Under the pieces are notes generated by a model. The model saw nothing but the letters and a program-made list of their open reading frames with translations, was not told where the DNA came from and made no database searches. Positions 17,738 through 28,602 of a stretch of DNA of 64,000 nt are shown here, in pieces. This stretch comes from Bifidobacterium saguinibicoloris (GTDB lineage: Bacteria; Actinomycetota; Actinomycetes; Actinomycetales; Bifidobacteriaceae), in contig NZ_JAHBBF010000005.1 in assembly GCF_019331725.1 (NCBI RefSeq), positions 1 to 64,000 of the forward strand, written 5' to 3'. The first letter of the stretch is position 1; every line of letters begins with the position of its first letter. A program made the translations under genes and the position numbers.

Positions 17738-20700
17738 CTACTGCTCGAGTTCGACGGCCTTGTCCAGCGCCTCCTCGAGACGCTGCTGCGCCTCGCCGTA
17801 CGCCGTCCAATCGCCCTTCTTCAGCGCGTCCTGACCGTCCTTCATCGCCTGCGAAGCGTCGGCGAGCGCCTGCTTCAGCTCAGCGGACGACGCACCGGAC
17901 GAACCCGAACCGCCGGACGCATCGGTCCCCTCCCCGGACGAGGACGAACCGGAACCGGACGTCGAACCGTCGCCCGTCGCCGAACCCTCATTCGAACCGG
18001 ACGAATCGGACGAACCAGACGAACCCGAACCGGACGCATTGCCGGCATCGCCGGCCGAGGCGCCGGAATCACCGCCGAACACCTGGTCGAGCGCCTCGTC
18101 GAGCGTGTCGGCGAACCCGACCTGGTCGCCGAACGCCACAAGCACCTTCTTCAGCAGCGGGAACGACGTGGTGCCTGACGACTTGACGTACACCGGCTGC
18201 ACGTACACGAGGCCACCGCCCAACGGCAGGGTGAGCAGGTTGCCGCGCACCACGTTCGTGGAGCCGGACTGCAGCAGGTTCAGCTCCTTGGACACGTCGG
18301 CGTCCGCGTTGAAGTTGTTCTGCGCCTGGCCGGGACCGGGCACGTTGGAGTCCTTCGGCAGCTCCTGCAATCGCAGCGTGCCGTAGTTCGGGCCGATCAC
18401 GCCCTTCTCGTCGCCCGCGTCGGAGTCCACGGAGAGGAATCCGGTGAGGATCTCGCGCGTGGACGTGCCGGCGGGGATGTATGAGGAGGTCAGCGAGAAC
18501 ACCGGCTCCTTGGTGCCGCCGGTCTGCAGCGTCAGATAGTAGGGCGGTTGGAGGATGTCCTGCGCCTGCGCCTGCTGGGATTCGGTGGGGTCGACCGGCG
18601 TCTGCCAGAAGTCCTCGCCCGAATAGTACTGGCTGGCGGAGGTCACATGGTACTTGGCGAGGAGCTCGCGCTGCACCTTGAACAGGTTCTCCGGGTAGCG
18701 CATGTGGCTCATCAGGTCGCCGCTGATCTCGCTCAGCTGGTGGTACTGGCCGGGGAACACGCTCTCCCACGCCTTGATGACCGGGTCGTCCTGGTCCCAC
18801 ACGTACAGGTCCACGGAGCCGTCGTACGCGTCGACGGTGGCCTTGACGGAGTTGCGGATGTAGTTGGCCTGCTGGGATCCCAGGCCGCTCACCGTGGAGG
18901 ACGTGACGGTGGTGGAGTCGCGCGTGGCGTCGCCCAGGTCGGTCATCTGCGAGTACGGGTAGGCGTCGGACGTGGTGTAGCCGTCGACGATCCACTTGAC
19001 GCGCCCGTCCACCACAGCCGGGTAGACGCGGCCGTCGAGCGTGAGGTACGGCGCGACCTTGGCGACGCGTTCGCGCGGGGAACGGTCGTAGAGGATCTGC
19101 GACGCGCTGGTGACGCGGTCGGAGAACAGGATCTGGTCGGAGCCGAAGCGAATCGCGTACAGCAGCCGGGAGAACAGGTTGCCGACGGACGGCCCGCCGT
19201 CGCCGGAGAACGTGTTCGTGGCGCCCTTGGAGCCGGTCGGGTAGTCGAACTCCCATGCGGCGGTGCCCTTGGGCGCGCCGACGATCGAGTATTCGCTCAT
19301 GTTGGGCGAGAAGTAGATGCGCGGTTCGTACTTCTGGCTTTCGGTGAGCTTGCCCTGGGTGGGGATGCCGGATTCGAAGAAGCGCGGCTGGCCGTCGGAG
19401 GTCACCTGGTTGCCGTAGGCGGCGACGACGCCGTAGCCATGCGTGTACACGGTGTGGTCGTTGACCCAGTTGCGGTTGTCGTTGCCGTCGAGGTCGAGCT
19501 CGCGCGCGGCGATGACCGTGTCCTGGCTCTTGCCGTCGATCTCGTACTTGTCGACGGCGAGCGTGTCCGCGAACGTGTAGTACTGCTTGGACTGCTGCAG
19601 CTGCTTGAACGTCGGGGAGACGACCTGCGGGTCGAGCAGGCGGATCTGCGCGGTGGTCTCGCCCTCCGCGCTCAACGCCCCGGACTCGCCCTTGGTGGTG
19701 GCCTCGTAGTTCTCGGTCTTGAGTTTGTCGAGGCCGTAGGCGGCGCGCGTGGCGTCGATGTTGCGCTGGATGTACGTGGATTCCATCTCCTGCGCGTTCG
19801 GGTTGACGCGGAAGCGCTGCAGGAGCGCGGGCCAGACGATGGTGAGGACCATGGAGACGACGACCACGACGGCGATGGCCGCGATGGGCGTGCGCCACGC
19901 CTTGAGCGCCGCGGAGGCGCGCACGCCGATGGGCGCGCTGCCCTCGAGCGCGTGCGAGCGCATGAGCCAGACGGCGAGCACCACGCCGAGGATGGCGACG
20001 AGCGCCGCCATGACGAACGTGACCGGGATGGTGGCGTTCACCGTGGTGTACGTGGCGCCGGTGATGCGCGAGCCCTGCTGTGTGAGGTGGGCGAAGACGC
20101 CGAGGATCATCTGCGCGGACAGGCCGAACAGGTTGAGCATGAGCCAGATGGCGGTCTGGCGGCGGGCGCGCCTCGTGATGGCGAACAGGCCGCGGCCGTT
20201 CACCGGCATGGTCAGACGGATGCCGCCCATGAGCACGTTGGTGACGACGGAGAAGACGATGCCGACGAGCAGCAGCATCGAGACCGCGGACATGACGAGC
20301 CGCAGGCCGGGCAGGACGAACACGTAGAAGCCGTTGTCGATGCCGAACTGCGGGTCCTTCACGCCGAAGCTCTGGGCGTGGAACAGGAGGAGCACGTCGG
20401 CCCAGTTCGCGTTGAACTGCGCGCCGAAGACCGCGCCGACCACGGCGGAGACGGCCACGGCGATGCGCCGCGCGGTCTTCGAACTGACCGTGCGGCCGAC
20501 CTCCACCACGTCGCCGTCGACGCGCACGCGCGAACCGTCGGCGGCGTCGGGGCGGGCGCGGATGGCCAGCCATGCGGACACGAAGCCGACGACGGCCATG
20601 AGCAGCGCGTACGCGACCCACAACCCCACCTTCACGCCCAGCTGCGTCCAGACGACGGACTGGAATCCGAGCTGGCCGTACCACATGAGGTCGGTGAGGA

Positions 20701-21037
20701 ACTGTGTGAGGCCCACGAACAGGCCGGCGAAGATGGCGAGCGCCGCCACCACGCCGATGAGGATCTTCGTGCCGCGTCCCGGAGTGCCGGGGCGGAAGCC
20801 CGCGCCGCCGCGCCCGCCGTGCCCGCCCGAACGGGAGCCTTTGCGTGTGATGCGGGGGAAGTACGGGTTGCCGGCGCGTCCGTTCATGCCGGAACGCGAG
20901 CCGGAACGGGAGGCGTCGTCGTCCTCCACGTCGATGACGATGTCGTCGTCCGGGCCTTCATCGTCGCGGCGGGCACCGCGCGGGCCGCGAGGGTTGGATC
21001 CGGGGTCGAACATGCCGAGGAAATCTGAGAATGACAT
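17738..21037 (-). CDS. UPF0182 family large membrane protein
   Basis: This 1099-residue member of UPF0182 belongs to an actinobacterial family of unknown function with N-terminal transmembrane helices and a very large extracytoplasmic region. An acidic/Arg-rich cytoplasmic N-terminus (about 85 residues) precedes about seven helices, including ILIGVVAALAIFAGLFVGLT and IAAIAVVVVVSMVLTIVWPA. The family-typical soluble part (YTHGYGVVAAYGNQ, SPNMSEYSIVGAPKG, RYPENLFKVQRELLAKYHV) runs to about residue 965. The C-terminus adds a Ser/Gly/Asp-rich linker and a short coiled coil (ELKQALADASQAMKDGQDAL). Start 21037 follows AGGGTGGAATC. It is convergent with dapD. Confidence 0.93.
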   Translation of the reverse strand: MSFSDFLGMFDPGSNPRGPRGARRDDEGPDDDIVIDVEDDDASRSGSRSGMNGRAGNPYFPRITRKGSRSGGHGGRGGAGFRPGTPGRGTKILIGVVAALAIFAGLFVGLTQFLTDLMWYGQLGFQSVVWTQLGVKVGLWVAYALLMAVVGFVSAWLAIRARPDAADGSRVRVDGDVVEVGRTVSSKTARRIAVAVSAVVGAVFGAQFNANWADVLLLFHAQSFGVKDPQFGIDNGFYVFVLPGLRLVMSAVSMLLLVGIVFSVVTNVLMGGIRLTMPVNGRGLFAITRRARRQTAIWLMLNLFGLSAQMILGVFAHLTQQGSRITGATYTTVNATIPVTFVMAALVAILGVVLAVWLMRSHALEGSAPIGVRASAALKAWRTPIAAIAVVVVVSMVLTIVWPALLQRFRVNPNAQEMESTYIQRNIDATRAAYGLDKLKTENYEATTKGESGALSAEGETTAQIRLLDPQVVSPTFKQLQQSKQYYTFADTLAVDKYEIDGKSQDTVIAARELDLDGNDNRNWVNDHTVYTHGYGVVAAYGNQVTSDGQPRFFESGIPTQGKLTESQKYEPRIYFSPNMSEYSIVGAPKGTAAWEFDYPTGSKGATNTFSGDGGPSVGNLFSRLLYAIRFGSDQILFSDRVTSASQILYDRSPRERVAKVAPYLTLDGRVYPAVVDGRVKWIVDGYTTSDAYPYSQMTDLGDATRDSTTVTSSTVSGLGSQQANYIRNSVKATVDAYDGSVDLYVWDQDDPVIKAWESVFPGQYHQLSEISGDLMSHMRYPENLFKVQRELLAKYHVTSASQYYSGEDFWQTPVDPTESQQAQAQDILQPPYYLTLQTGGTKEPVFSLTSSYIPAGTSTREILTGFLSVDSDAGDEKGVIGPNYGTLRLQELPKDSNVPGPGQAQNNFNADADVSKELNLLQSGSTNVVRGNLLTLPLGGGLVYVQPVYVKSSGTTSFPLLKKVLVAFGDQVGFADTLDEALDQVFGGDSGASAGDAGNASGSGSSGSSDSSGSNEGSATGDGSTSGSGSSSSGEGTDASGGSGSSGASSAELKQALADASQAMKDGQDALKKGDWTAYGEAQQRLEEALDKAVELEQ

Positions 21038-21110
21038 GATTCCACCCTACAGACAACCCGGGAATGCCCTCGGACGCGTTCGCCCGCGGCCGAGCGGCGG
21101 AATCGGACCG

Positions 21111-21860
21111 CTACCGGTACAGCCCGTGCTTGCCGATGTACTGGACCACGCCGTCGGGCACGAGGTACCAGACGGGTTCGTCGTGGCGTGCGCGGCGGCG
21201 GACGTCGGTGGAGCTGATCGCCAACGCAGGGATCTCGAGCGTGTCCACCTTGCCTTCGGGGAGCCTGACCCCTTCGGGCGAGGAGTAGCCGGGGCGTGTG
21301 ACGGCCACGAAGTGCGCGAGCTCCCACATGAGGTCCGCGTCCTTCCATTGCATGATCTCCGCGACGGCGTCGGCGCCGGTGATGAAGAACAGTTCGGCGT
21401 CCGGATGCTGGGCGCGGATGTCGCGCAGCGTGTCGATGGTGTAGGTCACGCCGGGACGGTCGATGTCGACGCGGCTCACGGTGAACTTCGGGTTGGACGC
21501 GGTGGCGATGACCGTCATGAGGTAGCGGTCCTCGGCGTTGGTGACGTGCTTGTCGAGCTTGAACACGGGCCGGCCCGTGGGGACGAAGATCACCTCGTCG
21601 AGGTCGTACACCCATGCCACTTCGGAGGCGGCGACCAGGTGGCCGTTGTGGATGGGGTCGAACGTGCCGCCCATGATGCCGATGCGCGGGGTGGCGTGGA
21701 GGTTGCCCCGCGCGGAGCGGCGCACCGCCGAACGTGCGCCTTCGGAGGGGACCGACGCGCCCGCTCCCCCGGCACCGGGCACGCCCACGTTGGCCGCGTT
21801 GGCGCCGGCGAGCACCGAGTCGGCGGACAGGTCGGACATGCGGCGTTCGTCGGCGTTCAC
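21111..21860 (-). CDS. nadD: Nicotinate-nucleotide adenylyltransferase
   Basis: NadD joins nicotinate mononucleotide with ATP to make deamido-NAD in NAD synthesis. Nucleotidyltransferase motifs are clear: [20 protein letters not shown] and the C-terminal [20 protein letters not shown], plus [20 protein letters not shown]. The 249-residue protein has an N-terminal tail of about 55 residues (Ala/Gly/Ser-rich) before the catalytic core, longer than usual. The start codon overlaps the upstream gene's stop by 4 bp (ATGA at 21857-21860), which favours this long form over an internal start. Confidence 0.95.
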   Translation of the reverse strand: MNADERRMSDLSADSVLAGANAANVGVPGAGGAGASVPSEGARSAVRRSARGNLHATPRIGIMGGTFDPIHNGHLVAASEVAWVYDLDEVIFVPTGRPVFKLDKHVTNAEDRYLMTVIATASNPKFTVSRVDIDRPGVTYTIDTLRDIRAQHPDAELFFITGADAVAEIMQWKDADLMWELAHFVAVTRPGYSSPEGVRLPEGKVDTLEIPALAISSTDVRRRARHDEPVWYLVPDGVVQYIGKHGLYR

Positions 21861-22579
21861 GCGCGATCACCCGCCGTCGGCTTCGCGTCCGGGCGTTCCG
21901 AGGCCGCGACGGCGTCGTCGGGACGCTCACCGCGGGCGGCCTGCCCGTCCTCCTGTTCGGTCTCCCGTTCGATCTGCGCGGCCGTCGGATCGTCGTCCTT
22001 CGGGTCGATCTTGCCCATGTCCTCGTCCCATTCGTCCTGCACCACGCGGCGGATCTCGGCGAACGTGGGCAGCGGGAAGTCCGGCTGGTACATGCGGCGC
22101 ACCTCGGCCACGCGCTCGGTGACGCGGATGAGCGTGTCGGTCATGCCGTCCACGTCGCCTTCGCGTTCGAGCGTGGAGAAGCGGCGGATGTAGTCCTCCA
22201 TGAGCTCCATGTGGTAGCGCACGGACTTGAGCTGCGTCTCGTCCAGATCCACCACGTCGGGCGCGTCCTCCTCGGGCCAGCCGATGAGCACGGCGTCCGC
22301 GTATTCGAGGGATGCGCGCTGGGATGCGGAGGCGATGCCGTCCTCGATCTGCACGAGGAACACGTAACGCACGATGCTCAGGCGCTCGGCGGCGATCTTG
22401 AGTCCGCAGCGCGGATCGTCGAGGTCGAGGTCGGTGCGCAGCTCGGTGATGGGCACGCTCATGCCGTCGTCCGGGGCGACGGGTTCCGTGGTCTTCGCAG
22501 GCTCCGTGCCGGCACCGGTCGCGTCCGTCACGGTCTCGTTCACATTCGTCCTTTCGTCCATGCTCTTCCCTTCGCTCAT
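21857..22579 (-). CDS. Conserved hypothetical protein between proA and nadD
   Basis: This 240-residue cytoplasmic protein has no family that I recognise. The ordered centre (about residues 40-185) contains [40 protein letters not shown], and [20 protein letters not shown]. Both ends are low-complexity and acidic (about 38 N-terminal and 50 C-terminal residues). The start at 22579 overlaps the proA stop by 4 bp and the stop overlaps nadD by 4 bp, so all three genes are translationally coupled. A second ATG at 22561 also has a plausible ribosome-binding site. The link to NAD or proline synthesis is positional only. Confidence 0.8.
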   Translation of the reverse strand: MSEGKSMDERTNVNETVTDATGAGTEPAKTTEPVAPDDGMSVPITELRTDLDLDDPRCGLKIAAERLSIVRYVFLVQIEDGIASASQRASLEYADAVLIGWPEEDAPDVVDLDETQLKSVRYHMELMEDYIRRFSTLEREGDVDGMTDTLIRVTERVAEVRRMYQPDFPLPTFAEIRRVVQDEWDEDMGKIDPKDDDPTAAQIERETEQEDGQAARGERPDDAVAASERPDAKPTAGDRA

Positions 22580-23895
22580 GCGCGCACCTGTCCCATGCCG
22601 TAGCCGATCCATTTCGTGGTGGTCATCTCCCGCAGTCCCATGGGGCCGCGTGCATGCATCTTCTGCGTGGAGATGCCGAGTTCGGCGCCGAAGCCGAAGA
22701 CGCCTCCGTCGGTGAAACGCGTGGACGCGTTGACCATGACCACGGCGGAGTCGATGCGGGAGGTGAACTCCTCGATGGCCGTGTAGTCCTCGGAGACGAT
22801 GGATTCGGTGTGTCCGGTGGAGTGTTCGTTGATATGGTCGATGGCCTCGTCGAGCGAGTCGACGACCTTGACGCCGATTTCGAGCGCCAGGTATTCGGTG
22901 TCCCAGTCCTCGTCCATGGCGACGCAGAGCAGCCCCTCAGGTTGCGCATCGGTGCGGACCTGTTCGGGGAACGCCTTCCCGAGGACCTCGTACGCGCGGA
23001 TGTCGGCGTGGATGACCACGCCGTGCGCGAACAGCGCGGCGGCGGCCTTCGGCAGGAATTCGTCGGCGACGTCGGCGTGCACGAGGAGCTTCTCGGCGGC
23101 GTTGCACACGCCGACCCGCTGCGTCTTGGCGTTGATGAGGATAGGCAGGGCCTTGTCCTGATCGGCGGAGGCGTCCACGTAGATGTGCACGTTGCCGGCT
23201 CCGGTCTCGATGACCGGGACCTTCGAGTTCTCGACGACCGCCTGGATGAGTCCTCTGCCGCCTCGCGGCACGAGCAGGTCGATGTAGCCGCGCGCCTCCA
23301 TCATCGCGGTGGCGCCTTCGCGGCCGAATTCGTCGACGGAGGCGACGAGGCCCGGCCTGAAGCCACGCTCCTCCAGCACGTCGCCTATGACGGCGAGCGT
23401 GGCCGCGTTGGTGCGTTCGGCGGCGTGGCCGCCGCGCAGGATGACAGCGTTGCCGGATTTGATGCACAGGGAGGCGACGTCGACGGTGACGTTCGGCCGG
23501 GCCTCGTAGATCATGCCGATGACGCCGATCGGCACGCGCGTCTGGTTGAGGCGCAGGCCGTTGGGCAGGGTGTAGCCGCGTACGATCTCGCCGACCGGGT
23601 CGGGCAGGGTGGCGACGTGCCGCACGCCTTCGGCGGCGGCCTTGACACGCGGTTCGTCGAAGCGGAGGCGGTCGAGTTTGCCTTCGTCCATGCCGGCCTC
23701 GCGCGACGAGGCCATGTCGAGGGCGTTGGCGGCGGCGATCTCCCCGGCGCGCGCGTCGAGCGCGTCGGCGATGGCGTTCAGCAGCGCGTTCTTGGCGTCG
23801 GTATGCGTCCGCGCCAGTTCCCGCTGGGCGCTTGCGGCGTGCAGGGCACGCATGCACACCTGGTTGTGCACCCTCAACGACACCGATGTCACCAT
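22576..23895 (-). CDS. proA: Gamma-glutamyl phosphate reductase
   Basis: ProA reduces gamma-glutamyl phosphate to glutamate semialdehyde, the second step of proline synthesis. The 439-residue protein has the aldehyde-dehydrogenase-like fold. It shows [20 protein letters not shown], the [13 protein letters not shown] region and the catalytic cysteine in [13 protein letters not shown], and ends with [20 protein letters not shown]. The start at 23895 is fixed by AGGAGGAATCC; the longer frame upstream lacks a site. It leads the proA-hypothetical-nadD operon. No proB lies nearby. Confidence 0.96.
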   Translation of the reverse strand: MVTSVSLRVHNQVCMRALHAASAQRELARTHTDAKNALLNAIADALDARAGEIAAANALDMASSREAGMDEGKLDRLRFDEPRVKAAAEGVRHVATLPDPVGEIVRGYTLPNGLRLNQTRVPIGVIGMIYEARPNVTVDVASLCIKSGNAVILRGGHAAERTNAATLAVIGDVLEERGFRPGLVASVDEFGREGATAMMEARGYIDLLVPRGGRGLIQAVVENSKVPVIETGAGNVHIYVDASADQDKALPILINAKTQRVGVCNAAEKLLVHADVADEFLPKAAAALFAHGVVIHADIRAYEVLGKAFPEQVRTDAQPEGLLCVAMDEDWDTEYLALEIGVKVVDSLDEAIDHINEHSTGHTESIVSEDYTAIEEFTSRIDSAVVMVNASTRFTDGGVFGFGAELGISTQKMHARGPMGLREMTTTKWIGYGMGQVRA

Positions 23896-23967
23896 GGATT
23901 CCTCCTGTTCGTCATAGACCCCAACTGTAGCGTACATCGGGGCCGGATACATACGCCCGGATACGGG

Positions 23968-24002
23968 AGCAGGCTCCCCTCGTCCGTGGAGGGGAGCCTG
24001 CT
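23968..24002 (-). terminator. Terminator hairpin after glyA
   Basis: A perfect 14-bp stem pairs 23968-23981 with 23989-24002, with a 7-nt loop, about 46 bp after the glyA stop. There is no T run, as is common for high-G+C actinobacterial hairpin terminators. Confidence 0.65.
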
Positions 24003-24048
24003 GGATGCGCCGGCGTGATCCGCGCCTGGCCGTGGGCGGCTCGGCCGA

Positions 24049-25356
24049 TCAGTGGATCTGGTCGAGGTCCGGGTAGAGCGGGAAGTCCTCGGCGAGCTTG
24101 TCGACGCGGGCCTTGAGCGCCTCGACGTCGGCGGACGGGCCGGCGGCGAGCGCGGTGCCGATGATGTCGGCGACCTCCTCGTATTCCTTCGGTCCGAAGC
24201 CGCGGGTGGCGAGCGCGCTGGCGCCGATGCGCAGACCGGAGGCGACGGAGGCGGGGCGCGGGTCGAACGGGACGGTGTTGCGGTTGATGGTGATGCCGCA
24301 CTGGGCGAGCAGGTCCTCGCCCTGCTTGCCGTCCATCTCGCTGTTGCGCAGGTCGACCATCACCAGGTGCACGTCGGTGCCGCCGGTGAGGACGGAGATG
24401 CCGTTGGCCTTGACGTCGTCGGCGAGCAGGCGCTCGGCGATGATCTTCGCGCCTTCGAGGGTGCGCTCCATGCGGTTCCTGAACTCCGGGGTGCCGGCCA
24501 CCTTGAAGCTGACGGCCTTGCCGGCGATGACGTGCATGAGCGGGCCGCCCTGCTGTCCGGGGAACACGGAGGAGTTGAGCTTCTTGGCATACTCCTGCTT
24601 GGCGAGGATGAAGCCGGAGCGCGGGCCGCCGAGCGTCTTGTGGGCGGTGGAGGAGACGACGTCGGCGTACGGCACGGGGCTCGGGTGCAGGCCGGCGGCG
24701 ACGAGTCCGGCGAAGTGGGCCATGTCCACCCAGAACTTGGCACCGACCTCGTCGGCGATCTCCTTGATGGCCTTGAAGTCCTCGATGCGCGGGTACGCGG
24801 ACCAGCCGCCGATGATCATGGCCGGGTGGGTCTCGAGGGCGCGCTGGCGGATGATCTCCGGGTCGATGCGGAAGGTCTCCGGGTTCACGCCGTAGGCTTC
24901 GGCGTGGTAGAACCTGCCGGAGAAGTTGATCTTCATGCCGTGGGTGAGGTGGCCGCCGTGGTCGAGGGCGAGGCCGAGGACGGTGTCGCCGGGCTTGACG
25001 AGCGCCTGGTAGACGGCGGCGTTGGCCTGGGCGCCGGAGTGCGGCTGGACGTTGACGTATTCGGCGCCGAACAGCTTCTTGGCGCGTTCGCGGGCGATGG
25101 TCTCGATTTGGTCGACGTACTCGCAGCCGCCGTAGTAGCGGCGTCCCGGGTAGCCTTCCGCGTACTTGTTGGTGAGCACGGAGCCCTGGCACTGCAGCAC
25201 GGCGCGCGGCACGAAGTTCTCGGATGCGATCATCTCCAGGCCGCTCTGCTGGCGGCGCAGTTCGGAGTCGAGCAGCTCGGCGATCTCGGGATCGGCGGCG
25301 CTGATGGGCGCGTTGAACGCGTCGGTTGCTTTCTGTGCGAGGGGTGAAGCGGTCAT
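24049..25356 (-). CDS. glyA: Serine hydroxymethyltransferase
   Basis: GlyA moves the serine side-chain carbon to tetrahydrofolate, giving glycine and 5,10-methylene-THF. The 435-residue PLP enzyme shows [40 protein letters not shown] and the PLP-lysine motif [16 protein letters not shown]. The ribosome-binding site AAGGAGCACGA precedes the ATG at 25356. It is a single gene with its own hairpin terminator and is divergent from thrC across about 190 bp. Both genes concern glycine/serine/threonine metabolism. Confidence 0.97.
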   Translation of the reverse strand: MTASPLAQKATDAFNAPISAADPEIAELLDSELRRQQSGLEMIASENFVPRAVLQCQGSVLTNKYAEGYPGRRYYGGCEYVDQIETIARERAKKLFGAEYVNVQPHSGAQANAAVYQALVKPGDTVLGLALDHGGHLTHGMKINFSGRFYHAEAYGVNPETFRIDPEIIRQRALETHPAMIIGGWSAYPRIEDFKAIKEIADEVGAKFWVDMAHFAGLVAAGLHPSPVPYADVVSSTAHKTLGGPRSGFILAKQEYAKKLNSSVFPGQQGGPLMHVIAGKAVSFKVAGTPEFRNRMERTLEGAKIIAERLLADDVKANGISVLTGGTDVHLVMVDLRNSEMDGKQGEDLLAQCGITINRNTVPFDPRPASVASGLRIGASALATRGFGPKEYEEVADIIGTALAAGPSADVEALKARVDKLAEDFPLYPDLDQIH

Positions 25357-25543
25357 TCGTGCTCCTTAGACGGTGTGGGTAACGACTGGTTTGCCGTTCG
25401 GGCGCCGAGTGTACGGGGCGTTTGTGGCGAACCTGTTTCCGCCGTATGACGAATCTCACCCATTGGACGTCCACCGTCATGGAACGGGTCCACGGTAGAC
25501 TGGTGGGTGGTTTATCGTCTCTTCTGCAAGTTAAGGATCCGCC

Positions 25544-27034
25544 GTGGCCACCACATTCCATTCCACCCGTTCCACCACCGACGCGCTGACCGCCAAGCAG
25601 GCGATCCGCAAGGGCATCGCCGACGACGGCGGCCTGTTCGTCACGGACGATCTGGGCAAGACCAAGGTGGACGTCGCCTCCCTGCCCGGCAAGTCCTATC
25701 AGGAGATCGCGGCCGAGGTGCTGGGCGCCCTGCTGCCCGACTTCGGCGAGGACGAGCTCAAGGCGTGCATCGACGCCGCCTACGGCGAGCAGTGGTCCGA
25801 CCCGCGCATCACCCCGTTGAAGCCGCTCGGCGAGGACTACATCCTCGAGCTGTTCAACGGCCCGACCTCCGCGTTCAAGGACGTGGCGCTGCAGATCCTG
25901 CCGCGCTTCATGGCGCGCACCACGCCTACCGACGGCGACAAGGACGAGAAGATCATGATCCTGACGGCCACGTCGGGCGACACGGGCAAGGCGGCGCTGG
26001 CCGGCTTCGCCGACGCCCCGGGCACCGCGATCACCGTCTTCTACCCGGAGGGCAAGGTGAGCCAGGTCCAGGAGCTGCAGATGACGACGCAGACCGGCTC
26101 GAACGTGAACGTGGCCGCCGTGGAGGGCAACTTCGACGACGCGCAGTCGGCCGTCAAGCGCATCTTCGGCGACAAGGAGCTCGCCGGGCGTCTTGCGGAG
26201 GATTCGCACGTCGTGCTTTCCTCCGCGAACTCCATCAACGTGGGTCGTCTCGTGCCGCAGGTCGTCTACTACTTCTCCGCGTACGCGCAGCTGCTCGCCG
26301 ATCAGGTCATCAACGTGGGCGACGAAGTCGAGTTCGTGGTGCCGACCGGCAACTTCGGCGACATCCTCGCCGGTTACTACGCGAAGCTGCTCGGCCTGCC
26401 GGTCAAGCATCTCGTGGTCGCCTCGGACAAGAACAACGTGCTGTTCGACTTCCTCACGACCGGCACGTACAACCGCCAGCGCCCGTTCTTCCAGACGATC
26501 AGCCCGTCGATGGACATCCTCATCTCCTCGAACCTGGAGCGCATGCTCTACTACCTGTCCGATGGCGACACGCGTCTCATCGCCATGCTGATGAACGACC
26601 TCAAGAACTGGGGCACGTACGAGATCCCGGAGGACCTGCTCGCGAAGATCCGCAAGTTCTTCGGCTGTGGCTGGGCCGACGAGGACCAGGTGCGCGCGAT
26701 GATCGCCGACTGCTGGGAGAAGAACCACTACGTCATCGACCCGCACACCGCGTGCGCGTACTTCGTCGCGCAGCAGATGCCGCGCGATCCGCTGACCCCA
26801 CGCGTGATCCTCGCGACCGCGAGCCCGTACAAGTTCCCGCGCGTCGTCAACGAGTCCCTCGGCTTCGACGCGACCGGCACCGATTTCGAATGCATGGACG
26901 TGCTGGCGAAGGAGACGGGCACGGTCCCGCCGGCCGCGCTGCGCGGCCTCGAGACGGCCGATGTGCGCTTCGACACCGTCGTCCCGATCGACGGCATGGA
27001 GGACTTCGTCGAGCAGGCCGCCAAGGCGCTGTAG
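25544..27034 (+). CDS. thrC: Threonine synthase
   Basis: ThrC converts O-phosphohomoserine to threonine. The 496-residue PLP enzyme is of the longer class (about 450-500 residues, as in yeast and many enteric bacteria). Key parts are the PLP-lysine segment FNGPTSAFKDVALQ, ATSGDTGKAALAGF, and VEFVVPTGNFGDILAGYYAK. Translation starts at GTG 25544, 6 nt after AAGGATCC. Upstream, TAGACT (25496-25501) may be the -10 box and a perfect 10-bp palindrome TGGACGTCCA lies at 25464-25473. A strong hairpin terminator follows. Confidence 0.96.
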   Translation: MATTFHSTRSTTDALTAKQAIRKGIADDGGLFVTDDLGKTKVDVASLPGKSYQEIAAEVLGALLPDFGEDELKACIDAAYGEQWSDPRITPLKPLGEDYILELFNGPTSAFKDVALQILPRFMARTTPTDGDKDEKIMILTATSGDTGKAALAGFADAPGTAITVFYPEGKVSQVQELQMTTQTGSNVNVAAVEGNFDDAQSAVKRIFGDKELAGRLAEDSHVVLSSANSINVGRLVPQVVYYFSAYAQLLADQVINVGDEVEFVVPTGNFGDILAGYYAKLLGLPVKHLVVASDKNNVLFDFLTTGTYNRQRPFFQTISPSMDILISSNLERMLYYLSDGDTRLIAMLMNDLKNWGTYEIPEDLLAKIRKFFGCGWADEDQVRAMIADCWEKNHYVIDPHTACAYFVAQQMPRDPLTPRVILATASPYKFPRVVNESLGFDATGTDFECMDVLAKETGTVPPAALRGLETADVRFDTVVPIDGMEDFVEQAAKAL

Positions 27035-27053
27035 CCGGGCCCTCATATCCCCG

Positions 27054-27097
27054 AAACCCCCTCGGTCGTCTTCCGCGCGACCAAGGGGGTTTCTTCT
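27054..27097 (+). terminator. Intrinsic terminator of thrC
   Basis: A 15-bp stem with one mismatch pairs 27054-27068 with 27078-27092, with a 9-nt loop, followed by CTTCT. It starts 20 bp after the thrC stop. Confidence 0.8.
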
Positions 27098-27216
27098 ACG
27101 GCAGGAAGACCGCGTGACCGGGACCGACAACCATCGGCAACCCATGTGAATTGCCGGTAAACACGGCCATGTCGCCGATTCCGCCGGCTTTAGAATGAGC
27201 CGTGAAGGGAGCCACC

Positions 27217-27837
27217 ATGACAGACAACGCCGTTACCTTGCGCAAGACCGAACCATCCGATTACCCGCTGCTCGAGCAGTGGTGGAACGACCACACCATC
27301 GCCGACGGGTGCCGCATCAGCGTCGACGCGCTGCCCGCCTCCACCGTGGACGAGCAGTTCCACGCATGGAGCGACATCGACGACGACCGTCATTTCGGCC
27401 GCACCATCCTAGACCCGTCCGGCAACCCGATCGGCCACATCTCCGCATGGGGCTGCGAGGACCCGGACCGCGACCCCGTGATGGGCATCCTCGTCGGCCC
27501 GTATTTCCAGGGCCGCGGCTACGGCAGCCAGGCGATGAAGCTCGGCATCCGTCTCGCCGCCGAACAGCTCCGGGCGAAGACCATCACCGTCAAGGTGTGG
27601 TCGTTCAACCTGCGCGCCCGCCATATGTTCGAATCACTCGGCTTCACCGAGGTCGACCGCGAGGCCGACGCCGTGGAACGCAACGACCGCTGGTACGACG
27701 AGGTGATCTACAAGGCGCCGATCAAGCGGCTCACGGACCGCATCGCCGCCGAGATCGTCGAACGCGAGGAGGGCGAGGAGCTGGAGCGCCGCCGCTACGC
27801 GGCCGAGCGGCCCTCCGACCTGCTGCCGGTGCGCTGA
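27217..27837 (+). CDS. GNAT-family N-acetyltransferase
   Basis: This acetyl-CoA-dependent acetyltransferase of 206 residues is close to the RimJ/RimL group. The acetyl-CoA-binding motif is GILVGPYFQGRGYGSQAMKL, followed by ITVKVWSFNLRARHMFESLG and FTEVDREADAVERNDRWYDE. The C-terminus adds a charged helix (EIVEREEGEELERRRYAAER) beyond the core. The ATG at 27217 follows AAGGGAGCCACC; a GTG at 27202 is in frame but has no site. TAGAAT at 27191-27196 is a likely -10 box. The substrate is unknown. It is a single gene, convergent with the HAD-hydrolase operon. Confidence 0.9.
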   Translation: MTDNAVTLRKTEPSDYPLLEQWWNDHTIADGCRISVDALPASTVDEQFHAWSDIDDDRHFGRTILDPSGNPIGHISAWGCEDPDRDPVMGILVGPYFQGRGYGSQAMKLGIRLAAEQLRAKTITVKVWSFNLRARHMFESLGFTEVDREADAVERNDRWYDEVIYKAPIKRLTDRIAAEIVEREEGEELERRRYAAERPSDLLPVR

Positions 27838-27915
27838 GCGTCGATCGAACGCCGCCGGGGCCGGCCATCGCACGACGTCCGGCCCCGGCCAGAACGGGCA
27901 CGTCCGGCAACCGGT

Positions 27916-28602
27916 CTACAGGTCGCGCGGGGCGTCGCGGAAGTCGAAGAGGACGCCGTCCGCCTCGCGTACGATGACCGGCCAGTCGGCGTCAGACGAG
28001 TCGTCGTGCATGGCCCAGACCTTCATGCCGACGGATTTGGCGGAGCGGACGGCGACGAGCAGGTCCTCGAACACCGTACAGTCAGCGGGCTCCACGCCGA
28101 GGCGGGCGGCGGCAAGGAGGAACACGTCGGGCTTGTCCTTGCCGACGTCGTTCGCGTCGTCGACGGAGACGATCTCATCGAACAGTTCGAGCATGCCGAC
28201 ATGCTCGAGCGCCGGTTCCCTGAGACGCGGCGGCAGGGAGGTCGCGACCCCGAGCCGCACGCCGCGCGCGCGAAGGTCATGCAGATAGTCGAGCGCGCCG
28301 GGCTTGGCCTCGACGGTGGTGGCGTAGGCGACGCGCGCCATCTCGTCCCACTCGTCCATGAGCTCCTCGGGCGTGTCCGGCAGATCGAAGCGCGCGATCG
28401 TGTATTCGGCGATTTGTCGGAACTGCATGGGTGCGACCTTGGCCATGTAGTCGTCGGGCACGGCGATGCCACGTTTGGCGAGGAAATCGATGTCGACCTG
28501 GTCCCACACGCCCATCGAGTCGAGGAGCGTGCCGTCGAGATCGAAGATGGCGGCCCTGCGGCGCGGAACGGAGACGGCGGCATCGGTGACGGCGGCGGTC
28601 AT
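27916..28602 (-). CDS. HAD-superfamily phosphatase (phosphoglycolate/beta-phosphoglucomutase-like)
   Basis: This 228-residue hydrolase carries all four HAD motifs. Motif I is FDLDGTLLDSMGVWD, with the nucleophile as the first Asp of DLD. Motif II is GVATSLPPRL, motif III is the Lys in VGKDKPDVFLLAA, and motif IV is FEDLLVAVRSAKSVGM. An alpha-helical cap lies between motifs I and II. It overlaps the recN stop by 4 bp (ATGA) and is the last gene of the nadK-recN operon. The substrate is not evident; small sugar phosphates are usual for this subgroup. Confidence 0.9.
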   Translation of the reverse strand: MTAAVTDAAVSVPRRRAAIFDLDGTLLDSMGVWDQVDIDFLAKRGIAVPDDYMAKVAPMQFRQIAEYTIARFDLPDTPEELMDEWDEMARVAYATTVEAKPGALDYLHDLRARGVRLGVATSLPPRLREPALEHVGMLELFDEIVSVDDANDVGKDKPDVFLLAAARLGVEPADCTVFEDLLVAVRSAKSVGMKVWAMHDDSSDADWPVIVREADGVLFDFRDAPRDL